64,000 nucleotides of DNA from Larimichthys crocea (Eukaryota > Chordata > Actinopteri > Sciaenidae), in the NCBI RefSeq assembly GCF_000972845.2, contig NC_040012.1:9093552-9157551 (forward strand), read 5' to 3'. The notes below the pieces were generated by a model that was not told the origin of the DNA, did not search any database, and saw only the letters and a program-made list of their open reading frames with translations. A program made the translations under genes and the position numbers. This document shows, in pieces, positions 1 through 41,800 of this stretch. Position 1 is the first letter of the stretch; each line of letters opens with the position of its first letter.

Positions 1-28737
<28,737 letters not shown>

Positions 28738-30260
28738 GTAAGGTCAGTATTTAATCAATGCTTGAAAGGGCATTCTTCTTTTATTAATTTATTTATTTTG
28801 GAAAAAAAACAACCGTTGTACAGTATACTGCCTGGCAGTGTCTGGACACGATGTGCACAGTGCCTCTTTTCAGTGCGCGACAACTTGTAGTCGGCAACAA
28901 CGGCAGCAGAAAAGATGTGAGGCTTTTTTTCCCAGTTTAAAGCAGAGTGAGAAACACTGCTCTTCTAAATGGCCTGTCGCTCTCTTCCTCTGGGAGCGTG
29001 AGGAAAGGCAGCTTCTCTGCAGTTATCATTGATGACTGTCTGAACAGCCGCAGAGATAGGACTCTGCCTCATCCGCACTTTCCATCAAACGACATTTAAA
29101 TCCCCCAGTTTTCTTTGTATGAACAAATAGCTATGAGATTTAATTTGCCTCTTGGCTGACATTTCCTCCCCGCTGTCTTCGAGTTCCCGATAACGGAAAT
29201 CTTTTCCAGCCGCTCCGAACATGATAGATTGTTAAGATGATGGCTTAATGAACTGTTTGTCCTCAGGTGGATATCTTGCAGGTAATATCAGGAGCATTAC
29301 CGTTAGTCACAGTCCCCACGGCTCCTTTCTTACCTCACGGGATAATCTTGCAGATAAAGCACTTAAAAACATGGCCACCTTTTTCTATACAGAAAAACAT
29401 TCTGGCAATAATAATGAATTTTCACTGTTGTTTTGTGTTTTTCATCTTTTTTTTCAAGCTGGGAAAATGAAGCGTAGAGTGCCCGGAGTTGGGAGAACAG
29501 AAACCAGCAAAACCTTTTTAATCAAGAAGGTGTGTTAGATATTAAAGGAAAGCAATGTCGGGAGTGACTGACAGCAGAGGAAGAGTTTTCCAAACTTCGT
29601 TTGTTGCTTGTTTGTGTCATTAGAACACGACACTCCTGACGTGTACATCATCAAAATGCTGGTTATGAATATTCTCCAGACTACTGTAAGATCAACTGCA
29701 AAGAGCAATCGATAATTTCCCTTCAAACTGATTGCCTCTCTGAAAAATAAGGACAATATATAGTGTGCTTAATATATTATGTATTGTGCATTAAAAATAC
29801 AGTTATGTGATAAATCAGACGAACCATCAAACACCTTCCTTTTGTTGTACCACAAATGTATGTTTGTTCTGTTTGTGTGCGTTTGAAAACTGTGACGAGC
29901 CGCACCGCCGGCAGAGAGCTAAATATGAATGTAAGAGGAACACGTTTTCTTTGACACTTGATTATTATGTGATTTTTTTTTTTTGCTTTATTTGTACATT
30001 TGGCTGAAATGTACAGTATGTAAATGTATTCACAATGCCTCCACACAGTATTGTATGCATATCATGTTTGTCACTTGCTATCCATAATAAGATGAATTTC
30101 TGTTTACGTTCTGTTTATGGGAAACAAAAGATGACTATTTTGTACGATCAGCATGTTAAAAATGTAGCTATTATGGATCATTTGTATTCATTGCATCTGT
30201 TGTACAGCTATGGATGATATCAGTTTTTGAAATAAACCGTCTCCCCCCCTCCCACACCAA
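28738..30260 (+). other. ralyl: ralyl 3'UTR (probable)
   Basis: Between the ralyl stop and a good polyadenylation signal there is a 1.5 kb AT-rich stretch with no coding exon. I read it as the 3'UTR. Small open frames on both strands here resemble nothing. Confidence 0.6.
30231..30236 (+). terminator. Polyadenylation signal AATAAA for ralyl
   Basis: A canonical AATAAA is followed within 25 bases by a C-rich then A-rich stretch. It is the last strong signal before the repeat-filled intergenic region, so it is the best candidate 3' end of ralyl. Confidence 0.6.
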
Positions 30261-30904
30261 AAAAAAAAGCCTGAGTGTCGTGAGGATTTCATTTTTAAAA
30301 GCAATTGAGAGACAAACACACACTGTTTCTGTGGGAGTCTTCTGCTCCCTTTAGACCTGGCAAACAACTTCAACAATCTTTTTATTATTCTTGTATAACA
30401 TAAGGAGTAACCGAGGTACCTGACTAAACTTAGTTACCTCTCCAGCCTCAAACCATTTTCAGCCACACAGCTCTATGGAGGGTCGCCTCTCGGTAGATGC
30501 ACCACTCTGATCCAAACTTAAATGTCTCTACTATTATTACATTGTCACGAAACATTGTTCATTCATGTTCCCCTGAGTATGAACCCTATTGATTTTAGTC
30601 ATTCTGACTTTTTCTTTCACGCCACTGTGAGGTTCATATTTGTGTTTTTGGTGTTAAATATCTTGTTCAGTGTTGAAATGTAACTAAAGTGCATTAACTT
30701 TAAATATTTCACTTTAGTATACATGGGAGTCACTTGTACTTCAGTATTATCTGTTTATGCAACTTATATGTACAGTATATACTTTATGTTTTATCTCTGC
30801 TCTATTTCAGAGGGACTATTTTCATTTCATGGTTATAGTCTCTGGATCTGTTTTTCTTTGTAATAATTTTAATGATTTTATTAAACAAGTTAAGGTGTCA
30901 CATT

Positions 30905-31026
30905 GGGCCCTGGGTAATTGGGACAGTGTTTCTTATTTTAAATTTTTTATAAACCAAACAATTAACTGAGAAAATAATTAACACATTAATCATGAAAATA
31001 ATCAAATTATCATTAGTTGCAACCAA
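30905..31026 (+). repeat. ATTAATCGAT-type dispersed repeat fragment
   Basis: GGGCCCTGGGTAATTGGGAC, then AACCAAACAATTAACTGAG, AAAATAATCAAATTATC and GTTGCAAC follow the motif order of the repeat at 590-1120. Confidence 0.55.
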
Positions 31027-31089
31027 TGGTAAAAAGCAGCGTACACATTACTGCACAAGTAACAATCTAATCACATATATTAATATTTA

Positions 31090-31275
31090 ATATATAAAAA
31101 CTGTTAAGTGGTCAATTTTCTGCATTGGGTACTTTTAATACTTTACGTGCATTTTCCTGGCTGTACTTACACACTTATGTTGCATTTTCAGTGCAGGACT
31201 TCAACTTGTAATGGAGTATTTTTACACTGAGGTTTTAGTACTTTTTCTTAAGTAATCTGAATACTTCCAAGAAAC
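31090..31275 (-). repeat. hAT-like 'TACTTTTACTTAAGTAA' repeat, reverse copy
   Basis: Contains GTGCAGGACTTCAACTTGTA, then GGAGTATTTTTACACTGAGG and AGTAATCTGAATACTTCCAA. This is the reverse-oriented layout of the repeat at 63016-63432 (GGAAGAAGTATTCAGATTTT). Confidence 0.65.
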
Positions 31276-31484
31276 TGCAGACATTTAAGTCCCTCGGGAT
31301 GAATTTTAACTTTTTTTTTTTTTACCTAAAACCATCATCAACATTGGTTTATTACCAAATATCTGCAAAATTAATAACATTGCCACCTGCCTCCTCTGTA
31401 CTTTGTGTTTAGTTCTAGCAAATGTTATCATAATAATCACATACTCCCATTAGTACACTGTGTACACTATACTCCCTGGCAAGG

Positions 31485-31655
31485 TAGAGACCAGAAATAA
31501 TAATCGCAACATTTTACAGCTTTTTCTTCTTTGTCGAATTGCAACTGGTGGAGCATTAATGGCAACATTTGACTGCCAAAATATAAATATAAGATATATG
31601 TATAACTTACATTTGTATATTTATATATTGCAGCATTCACTGCAACTGTTTCAAC
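31485..31655 (+). repeat. Dispersed repeat, copy 2 of the 11090-11230 family
   Basis: Carries ACCAGAAATAATAATCGC, CATTTTACAGC and GGCAACATTTGACTGCCAAA plus TATAAATATAAG, in the same order as copy 1. TATA-rich flank and no coding capacity. Confidence 0.75.
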
Positions 31656-32287
31656 TCCAGCTGCCATTTTCATTATGCTGGTGGTCCTTCCTCTTCTCCT
31701 ATGTAGCCAAACTGGCGACCACGATAAGTATTCAGCATTGCAGAGTCAACTTTTTTACTGTTATGAGTGCACCATCTGGGAACTTACAGTACACTGCATT
31801 TTGCCATAACTTACACTGTGAACACACTCAAAATAGTAAGTGCAAGTATGAAAGTACGTGAATTGAGACGCCACAATACTTTAACATCAGTATGTCAGCA
31901 TTGTTATTGTGTCATCAGCAACATCAGAGTGCCACTAGCACAGCTGGAGACTCTTTATCATGTCATTAACTGTTGAATAACATCAGAAATAACATTGCAT
32001 ACTTACTGCCTGACTCAACTAAAGTTATACTTCTTTGTAACTTTTACTTCCAACCTCCACCCCGTTTTTTCAGAAAAAATGGGAGTAGCAAGGAGTGATG
32101 CCAAATGTACAAATTCTTTACTCAAAATGAATTATAGCATTCTTTTATATATTAGTCCTTTAATTGGCATTTTTTTTAAACACAGTGCCCTTGAAAACTG
32201 CAGCTTATGAGAGATAAGTGGTGGTAAAGCAGATGGCATTTCTAATTCACTCACTTCATTAGCACCAGATCATCATTTTCACAGGTT

Positions 32288-34267
32288 AAGGAGGGCCATT
32301 GGCTGGGTTACAGGTATAATTGGTTCTATCATTGCTGGCTAGTAGCCAGTGAGTACAATGATCAGTCATGCTGCTCCTCTAATATGGACAATGTTCACTG
32401 TGTGATGAACTGAATTAATCACCGCTCTGTGGCTACTAGATGAATTATGAGTATAATAAGGGTCGGGATCTTTATAATACATCTGTGATAGTTGAGTGAG
32501 GATACAGAACTCACAAGCAAGCATTGTTTCACAGGCTTTTAAGTCAAAGACAGAGCTAATGTAGGATGTTTTATGAATTATATCTTTGGGAATGCATGCA
32601 TTAAAAGGAGCCATTTGTATTTAATATATTGGTCTATTAATAATTGCAAAGTATTCAGTCATCAGCTTTATGCTCTTTCAACTGGTTCTCAATGGTCAAA
32701 AACTCTAATGAGTTTGGTTTTTACTGAATACACTTCCATTTAGGTGTGAGATATTGCATTCTTCTTCTCGTGGTTCACGTCCACATGCAGCAGGTTTTAT
32801 AACTTTATAGTGCCTTCAAGGTTTAAATTCAAGTTTGGAGATGCCTATTAAAATTGTTCTATTAAACATACTATATAAGATTCTAGTGTTGATTCCGAGG
32901 CATCCTATAGAGGTAGCAGTATGTAATTTCCATGTGTCAGCAGCAAGATTATATTCAGTGGTTTGGAAACTCTTTAATGAGTTTGAAGAATTTGTGTGGA
33001 CATTCCTTCTTCTTCCATCTTTACTTAGCAGATGAAAATATCTGAGAACGTTACACTGAGGTTTTGTTCTGGAGAACAAAGCTATTTAATTTGAAGACAG
33101 TAATTTTGCAGTTGCTTTGTAGTAAGTGCATAATTCTTAAAATACACCACTTCTTTGTTTTGGCAGGCGTAAAATAATGTATGTTTTTTTTCATGAAACA
33201 TGTTCATTTGTGTCTTTTCTTTTTGTCCTTCTGTAATTAACGCATATTTTGACAGTGTGTTCTGATGGAGGCAGCTGGTAAGCTACATAAAAAGGAATCA
33301 AGCACAATGTTGTGAAAAACTGGAAGCTAACCAATATGTGCTACACACAAAAGGGAATAATGTCAGTTAAATACAGAGTGATCAACACGTATAGACACAG
33401 TAATAATGTGTCAGTGATTACCACAATGGGGCTAATGATAAATTTCTAGAAAATAATATAGATAATATATTAAAAAAATAAACCAGTCTAAGAATTATAA
33501 ATACATGTGTTGGTGAGCATTTACAAGGCAGGGAGGATGTAAAGAACAGTGTTGAGATGCGTATGGGAAATATAGGATCTAATGTTTTTGAGAAGGACTG
33601 CAGACGATAGTTCGCCGTGCTGATAGCTGTCAGGGTGGGAGAGCAGGGGATGCAGGAATGGGCACCAGAGCTGGAGCTGGGTGAGGAGACAAACTTTCAA
33701 AGTTGTATTTTTGTACAGTAATGCACGACCACCTTCTCGTGGACTAGCTGCACAGCTAAGGTAACAGAGATGCCTCTTGCAGAGGTCCACCATTTTGTCT
33801 GCAAGCGTACTCTTACCCCCTTTTGGGAACTAAAAACCATGACATGTCGGCCTCTGATATTACTTTTTATCCGATTCACTTTGATCTGTCTCCAGCAACT
33901 TCCTCAACATTATGAAAGTGCAATACTGAGTCACTGGGCCAACCCTTTAATCAGAGTAAACAAACTTCTTATGCATGGGTGGAGATCCACTGGACACATC
34001 AGTGAGAAATGCAAGCTAGATCAAACCACAGACTGGAAATGTACTCTGTAAAACTCAAATATATTACTGCTCAATAAGCTTTCAAAACTCATCAAAGACA
34101 TTTCTTACTCCACTCTCTGTTTCAGTACACATACAAATTATTCACAGCATGACTAGTACACTTAGCCATATATAATATCTCTAATATGTCACTGTACTCT
34201 CTGGCTACCAGCCAGCGATGATGGAACCAATTATATCTGGCCTGCAATCCAGCCAATGGCCCTCCTT
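32288..34267. mobile_element. Approximately 2 kb element with inverted terminal repeats (putative DNA transposon or paired insertion)
   Basis: The left end 32288-32361 (AAGGAGGGCCATTGGCTGG, then TATAATTGGTTC and GCTGGCTAGTAGCCAG, GAGTACAATGA) is an inverted copy of the right end 34189-34267 (TCACTGTACTCTCTGGCTACCAG.. to CCAGCCAATGGCCCTCCTT). The arms are about 75 bp at high identity. The interior has no recognisable transposase. It may be a degenerate DNA transposon or two oppositely oriented insertions of one element. Confidence 0.65.
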
Positions 34268-34429
34268 GTCATCCATAACTCAGAAAGCTTGATATGATTT
34301 TTTTTTTTATCAAAACCTCAGCTTAGATAGATGACATTAATTTAATGCTTCAGTCCTGCTTTTGTCATCTGAGAAACATTTCAAGAATCTGATCATTTCT
34401 TTCTGCAAAAGATGTTGGAAAATGGAAAT

Positions 34430-34830
34430 TGGAAATTGTCATTCATACATTCATAATCATTCAGCCGGATTACTGTAATTCTTTCCATCAGTAAAAGAAA
34501 TCCTTCCCTCGTCTCATCTCATCCAAAACTCTGCTGCAGGATTTTGACTCGGACGAAGAAAAACGACCACATCACACTTATTCTCTTACACTGGCTACCA
34601 GTTGCCTACAGAGTTAATTGTAAAATTGTATTACTTATAAAGCCCTGAGAAGTCTTACCCCAAGTTATTTAGCTGACCTTTTAGTGCCTTGGGTCCCTTC
34701 TCGCTCCCTGAGATCCTCTGATTCGTCATTCCTGGTTGTTTCTCGTGAATAGTGGAATGAAACTACCTGAGGAGATTAGGGCTGTAAACTCTGTCAACTT
34801 TAGAAATGCACTTTCATAAAAAGGCCTTTA
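34430..34830 (+). pseudogene. L2-like LINE 3' remnant (reverse transcriptase tail)
   Basis: Broken frames encode DYCNSF (at about 34469), then LIQNSAAGF (about 34520), a KTTTSHL-like segment, a W/Y-x-x-LP box, and the LADLLVP/SRSLRSSDS-like tail (about 34670-34725). This order is typical of the region after the RT domain of L2/Maui-type non-LTR elements in fish. Frameshifts and stops throughout show it is dead. Confidence 0.75.
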
Positions 34831-35234
34831 TTTATATTCTATGTCACATTATATTATAATTTATATTGATTTATTGCTTTTAACTCATTGTTATTGTGTT
34901 TAACGTATCCAGACAATTTATTCTTTGTTATTTGACTCCAGATGTGAAAGACGGGAAGAACTGGTTTTTAGATTTGTTCACGCCTGATTGGTTTAGATTT
35001 GGTTACGTTGCCATTTTAAAAAAAAGAAGAAAAAAAAGATAATTGTGACAATGAAAACAAAATTGTGCATTTGTATGTAACCTTTATTGGTAATTCTTTT
35101 CATTTTTAAAATGTTAGTATTGGCCCCCAGGCATCTTCACATTGTCAAATCTGACCTCTCTTTAAAAAAAGGTTTGGACACCTGATCTGACCTCACCTGG
35201 ATGGAGGTGAAGGGTTCCCGGATGCTGCCGTTAA

Positions 35235-35242
35235 TGACGTCA
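35235..35242. promoter_or_regulatory. Perfect CRE (TGACGTCA) upstream of lrrcc1
   Basis: A full palindromic CREB/ATF site 555 bp upstream of the lrrcc1 start, followed 6 bp later by CAGGAAGC, an ETS-like core. The position fits a proximal promoter; function is inferred. Confidence 0.5.
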
Positions 35243-35526
35243 CATGAACAGGAAGCCCAAAGCGAGAAGCGGCTAGTTCAAGTCGACAGAGGAGAAGCTA
35301 AAAACAAAAACAAACAAACTCTTTTAACGGACTCATAAAGTAGATTAAGTCTGTTTGGAGACAGGACACCAGATTTGTTGGCTGTTTAAGTTTTTTTGTT
35401 TTTTTGCTTTGTAAACGGCTCTGAGTGAGTTTTTTCTCCCGAACTCGATCGTTAGGAAACTTTTACTCGGATGCTAGGTGGCTAACTCCGAGCAGTTTTA
35501 ATAACATGACAGCAGACTTGATGTTT

Positions 35527-35764
35527 AACGGCTGCACGTTCTATAGTGCAGACGTTAAATAACGGCTACGCGTTCTATAGTGCAGACGTTAAACAACGGC
35601 TACACGTTCTATAGTGCAGACGTTAAATAACAAGTACACGTCCTACAGTACATACGTTAAGTAACGGTTACACGTTCTATGGTGCAGACGTTAAATACCG
35701 GCTACACGTTCTACAGTACGGACGATAAATAACAGTTACATATTCTACAGTACGGACCATAAAT
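35527..35764 (+). repeat. Seven-copy 34-bp minisatellite just 5' of lrrcc1 ATG
   Basis: Seven contiguous 34-bp units start at 35527, 35561, 35595, 35629, 35663, 35697 and 35731. Units 1-3 are nearly identical (AACGGCTACACGTTCTATAG plus a TGCAGACGTTAAA end); units 4-7 are progressively diverged. An eighth partial unit (AGCGGTTAG) follows, and the lrrcc1 ATG is 24 bp beyond the array. It therefore lies in the 5' leader or core promoter. Confidence 0.95.
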
Positions 35765-35777
35765 AGCGGTTAGCTGC

Positions 35778-35807
35778 ATGTCGTCGTCATGGGAGACAAG
35801 GAGCTAA
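35778..35807 (+). promoter_or_regulatory. Overlapping uORF before lrrcc1 start
   Basis: An ATG at 35778 opens a 9-codon frame (MSSSWETRS) that ends at a TAA inside the main coding sequence, in a different frame from the lrrcc1 ATG at 35789. Scanning ribosomes that use it would bypass the main start, so it may dampen translation if the transcript includes it. Confidence 0.5.
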
Positions 35808-38800
35808 GTCTTATTGACAAGAATATATCAAGGTAACGTGAACTCGTCACAGCTAATGTTTCTTTTTTATTTGTTCAGTAGTTTACTGGAAACTTGCTTA
35901 CTTACCTGAGCTGTGCTAACATTTAAATATCTAAAGTACACGTTGCAGCAGACAGAATAACTCCTGTTACTGTTATACTATTGTACTATATGTTAGCTAT
36001 GTTATTGGATTATTATTATTGATGTATTCTGTGTAAACAGTATCAACGACAGTTTACCTGTTTCCTACAAACTATTAGGTAGTTTATTAATAGCAGTTCA
36101 TGTTTGTTTGCAAAGTGACTAGTAACTATAGCTGTCAGATAAACATGATGAATAAAAACTACATCATTTCCCCCTTAAATGTAGTGAAGTAGTATAAAAA
36201 TTAAGTATTCAAGTGAAGTACTACTACTGTTGATGAGGGGTCCTCATCCCAATAAAATAACGTCTTATTAAATATTCAGTTTGCTATAACAAGACCCAAA
36301 TAACAGAACAAACAAACAACTCAGAATCTGAAACCAGAGAGAGTTTGGCATCTTTACTTAATTTGATCTATCAAAACAGGTGCCAGTTGTTATTCTAGTG
36401 ATTGCCTCATCGTTTCATCTCAAATACTTTTAAAATATGTCAAAAACTTCACTCTGAAATTGAGAAATAATCCTCAAATTAAGGCCATAAGCTGTGAAAT
36501 GAGATCTTAAGTAGATCTTGTTAAATGTCTCCTAAGAAATTTGGTAATAGATTAATCTTTTTGGACATCATATCAAATAGAAATACCAAATATTTGCTAG
36601 TTTTACTTGTTAAATGTGAGGATAGGCTGCTTTTCCTGTGTTACACAGATATGTGTATTTTAAAGTTCTGGATTGTTTATTGGACATAAAAAGACACCTG
36701 AAGACATAAATTTGAGCTCTCAAAATTGGTGATTTGTAGAAATTTAAACTATTAATCGACAAATTGGTAATATAATAAAGTTGGCAATCATAAAATGTAT
36801 AGTTTGTTGCCAGTTTTAGAAACATGTTGCAGAATATGAAATAATCAAAGTTTTTCTCTCACGGTAAATTTGATGATTCACCTTTCTGTCTAGTTTGCTC
36901 GACGTCTCCGTGAGTCCCACTGTAACGTCGCTCAATCTGCACTGCAATCACATCGAGAGGATCGAGGGCCTGACCTCAGCATGGCACCTGCGTCACTTAG
37001 ACCTTTCCTCCAATTGCGTTTCTAAGATTGATGGTCTAAGTTCCCTCACCTCCCTGAGGACTTTAAATCTATCCTGTAACTTAATCACCAAGGTTGAAGG
37101 TAAGTCTTTAGTCACCATTTTACTCAGACAGTAGGTGTTTCAGTTTTCCGGATGTTCTCCAAGTAATAATTCTTCATTACAGAGTGTGTTGTGTTGTTGC
37201 AGTCGTGTTTACTCTGGTGTTTCTGGCGCTGCTTTATGAGCTGTAAAATCAGTCGTTTGTTAATGTCCCCTCCCTTTACCTCAGGACTGAATGGCCTCGT
37301 GAACCTAACAAGATTAAACTTGTCCTACAATCAGATAAACAACCTCACAGGTGAGATGAATACCAAAACCGAACAAGAGTTATCTTCTCCTAACACTCAA
37401 ATGAAAACACTAACAAGTGACTGACATGTCAATACTGTTGATTAGGCTTGTTGTATCTTCATGGCCCGGAATACAAGCTGAAGCACATCAGTCTCCATGG
37501 CAACCACCTGGATAACATCGATCACCTGCTGCAGTGCTTGCTGGGATTGCAACATTTAAGAGAGGTCACTTTGATCCATGATGGCAGAGACAACCCTGTG
37601 TGTAGGACACAAGGTAGGGCATGAAAAGGTTATTTTTGAGTACAGTTTTTAACCACCTGTGAATATTGATCTTGTACAGATGTATACTGTATCAGCACAT
37701 GTTTGCTGATATGCACAAAAACTTCAATATTAACTTCAATAAACGCCACCCAGTGCTAGCACTTAAATACTCCCATTAAAAACGACAAAAAGCTGGACAC
37801 GCTTGTACATTGTAGTTATTCTCTTTGAAGGCATGCTGGATGTCGGAACATCTAGTTCTGAATACACATATATTGTACGTCTCTTGGGACAAAAGCGCAA
37901 AGAATATAATATATCGTACAAAAGCCCCTCACAAAGCATTACCTTTGTGAAGATAATGGTTCTGTTTTGGTTGAAATTATTGTAAAGATGTGTTGATTCA
38001 ACTTTTGGAGGTTTATATTTCACCGTTCTGTCCACCACTTCATATCACAGCACCACAAAGCACGGGCTCCAAAATAGTTTTGAACACTATAACCATCATA
38101 AAAACAGGATTTATCGCAGTTATGTTATAAACCAGAGGTTTTCCAAGTGGAGGGTAAGACTCTCCAGGGCCTCAGTGAATGGTGAAGAAAATGTATGTTA
38201 GTTATTACATAGAGTAACATAAACTTGTGTTATTACTTTGAGGGCACACTTCATAGATGCAGCAGTTTTCCACTTTTTTCCCAGATGCATAAACCAATAA
38301 ACAAATAAACTTTTTTTTGTATTTTGTGTATTATATTAGTCTATATTGGCTTAATTGCTGAGTGTCTGTGCTATCAAATAACATTCATAATACCGCAGGC
38401 TTTTTTTTCCAGACATGTGCTATAAACACGTACTTTATTTCTTTCTTCACTTTATGTTGTTTCTGATGAATCCCTCTGTAGCCCAGAGGTTAATTGTTAG
38501 TTTTTGCAGAATAAATGACTCATAACTTTACCCTGTATCGTCTGAAATGAAAGCACTGTGGTCTATTTATCTCTCTCTGCATGTCATGGCATGTTTCTTA
38601 ATAACTGTTTTTCTTTAAATGATGTGCAGCCATTATCCATGTCTTCCGGATCATGATTAATTTACAGCAGTAGCTGTTAAAAGCATGTGTTTAAATCCGC
38701 AAGGACACACTTACATTCTTACACCCCTCGCTGTCAATATGCGTAGATACACACGTATTATAATCAGTGCTCAGTTCTCATTAAGTGAGCTGCGTCAATA

Positions 38801-41800
38801 ATACATATGAGGATAGCAAGAGCAGAAGAGGTTATTAATTTAGATATAGATTATTTGATTTCATGCAACAAACCCACCATTATCCAGGCCATAAAGCACT
38901 GATGTGACCATGCTGAATTATGGCGTTCATGGGCAATCACCCAGCTCGAGCCTCGTCAGGTCCCCTCATGTATGTGTGCGTCTGTCTTCCTGCAGGTTAC
39001 AGGGAGATTGTTATGCAGTCGTTGCCACAGATCTCTTTGCTGGATGGTTTGGACCAGCTGGGAAATCCATCACATCCAGGTCTAGTGAGTCCCTGTGATA
39101 TCCCTGGTCTGGAGGACTATATTGACCTTCTGCTGTCTTCAGATACCAGTCACAATGAAGCGGTATTTTTTTATTAATTTTTAATTCCTTATTAGTAGTA
39201 TTATATTCATTCATACTATTATTTTTCATTATAATGATCATATTCCTGTTACATTTTTTTCTTAATTTAACATTTTTTTGTGTTTGACATTTTCTTTATT
39301 TAAAGAGAGAAGGGACAGTGCAAATTAATGAATACACATGCTATTTTTTCATTTAACCACAAAGTCTGTTAAGATAAATTACAAAACATGTTTTAAAACG
39401 TAGTCACAGAGGGACTCATAATAAATTTACAAAATGCATACAGTGTATAGAACAATAGGACAGGAGAGGGAGCTTTTCAAAAATTAAGTTTATCTTGTGT
39501 ATATAAACATTGAAAGGGTGCATATCATAAAAATGAAATAACAGACTATCTACTGTAAACTTATGGCACAAAAATCATAACACTATACAGTAACACTTTT
39601 GTACTTACATAGCTACCAAATGCAAGGGAATTAAAATATCTATATTTTTCATTGACAAGACCTCAGTTAAGTAAATAAATGTTTGTTTGTACATGTGGTG
39701 TTATGTTTCCAGAATCATCCACATCTCTATTTTGGGAAAAGAAGTGTGATTTTCCAGTGCAGCGCCTGTCCTCTCACCTTCTGAGAGTGCTAACAGAAAA
39801 AGGATAGTGTTATATTATTGAAGACGTTTGGAAGACTTAATTACTTAGAAGACCTTGCTGTCAAATGACAGCATTGATCGTTGGATTTTATCACCCTGTA
39901 GAAATGTCGTAAATAGCAGAGTGGTCACCGAATTGCTGGAACGTTATATAATTTAATTGGTTTATACCAGGATAGTGAACGTTAGGGAATCTGATCTCTT
40001 TACAATAAGTTATTTTACACATTCATTGCACCAGATGGCAACATCCATCTGTTTTTCTCATTAGCAAAACCAGCTGCAGTGGAGTGTAGCACAGCCACAG
40101 TGGGAACCCTCAATAAAATGGGAAGGAAAAAAAGCTAATTTAAGTTTCCACTGCAGGTTAGAGGGGACGTCCTTCTCACCACACCTCGCATCGATAAGGT
40201 GCTGACCCAGTTTCGTCAGCAGATTACCTCCGGTGCAATCACAGGTCCGGCCGCACAACCGGAACACCAGAGCTCCCAGCCGGTTTGTTCCACTGCGGCT
40301 GATCCAGCAGACCCCGTTAATGAAGAACGCATCAGGAAACTAGAGCACCAGGTGTCCCAGCTCTTCCAGAAGGTGCCTGTTTAACACTGCAGACACTTTA
40401 TTAAGAAGTGTATTTGTGTGAGTTTAGTATACAGTAGGTGAGATAAAGAAATAAACATTGGTATGTTAGTTCTTTTTAGAAATCAGTAGTATTTGACCTG
40501 CATATATAGCTAGGGGACTTTAAAATGTTTTAAAATTCTAATGTTCCATTTAATGTTGATTCTTTGTCTATAAAACTGCATATCTCATGTTTTATTCATG
40601 CTGGATATTCTTTTTATCCCATCACCTACTATGAGTGTTTCTGCAATATTTACTCAGGTCCCTGCAGGTAACAAATCCTGTAGCTCTACTCCTTCTGCGG
40701 TGATGGTACGGAAAGCCAAGAGGGACACAGATCTCACATCAGAGAGTGAGTGTGACAGCGGGAAGGAAAACAGGAGGGGCACCAGGATCCCCAAATATCG
40801 TAACTGCACAACATCGAGGACGACACCCAAGAAGACCAAGGGCAGGAGATCAGACAGGTATTTCTGTACCTGCATATCTCTTTTAAACAAGATGTTTTAG
40901 CTGTCAGTGTCAGGACTCTAAAGTGAAAATAATCTGTTTTGCCATCATGTTTCCATGTGTACTCCCTGATTTTGTTATAGTAGATAACTGCCACCCACAC
41001 AAAGCCCTGAATTCCTCAGAACCTACTTTGAATGTTTTGAAACCAACTGTGGAAAGACGTTTTCAGTACTTTGGATTGCCTTCGGGTATAAAATGTGCTA
41101 TCTAAATACATTTTGTCTTGCCTGTAATAAAATCAGGGGGTGTACCTTTGAGTAATGATATAATCACATCCATACACTTGCCAAAGTTTGACACAGAAGT
41201 GTTTACGAAGTAGTAATTGACAAAGCCTGCAGTCATAATAATCAAACACAAGATTTAGCATTGGTATTTCCACTTTGTTCAGCATGTATCAACCTAATAT
41301 CATCATTTTACCTTCCAGCTGAAAGGGGCTGGAACATTTTCTTCTAAGTAATGTGGTAAACTTTCTTCCCCTCTGTTAGAAATTACAACTGTCATCTCAC
41401 TCCCATGATTAACGACCGTGCTTCTGTGGTCTTCCCCCTCATCTCCCTTAATCAGCCACTGACGGCGTGTGCTTAAGATTCAGTAATTTAACTTAAGTAA
41501 GCTCTCCACTGTCCTCATTAAAACCAAGGTGATTTGAAAATATTAGCTCAAGAAGTTGTTCAAACTTTGCCTTCTTATAAAAGTGAGCAATCATCTGCTT
41601 TGACCTTTTATAGAGCCAGACATTAGCCAAAGGGCTGTTTATAATCAATTTTACTGCCCGTTCAATATCTGTGATTTGTTTTATGTGCAGCGATCAGGAG
41701 AATCATAAACAGAGGAGTTCAAAGTCTGCTGTGGGGCTCAGGAGGAAGGCTGGCAGCGCAGGGGGTATAGATGCAGCAGGGCCAACACGGATGGTGCCTT

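Larger units (their letters stand above)
30261..35220. other. ralyl-lrrcc1 intergenic region, repeat-rich
   Basis: Contains several repeat fragments listed separately, an inverted-ended element (32288-34267) and an L2-like remnant (34430-34830). The 133-codon open frame at 31460-31861 crosses a dispersed repeat and resembles nothing. No gene is supported. Confidence 0.6.

Noticed and set aside
31460..31861. 133-codon plus-strand open frame, the longest unexplained one
   Set aside because: Overlaps a dispersed repeat, has biased hydrophobic/Cys/His content and no recognisable motif or splice sites.
33770..34051. 93-codon open frame inside the inverted-ended element as a transposase fragment
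   Set aside because: No transposase motif could be recognised and the frame is isolated.
35527..35764. Repeat array resembling a CRISPR array (34-bp period)
   Set aside because: Units are contiguous with no unique spacers and lie in a vertebrate gene leader; it is a minisatellite.
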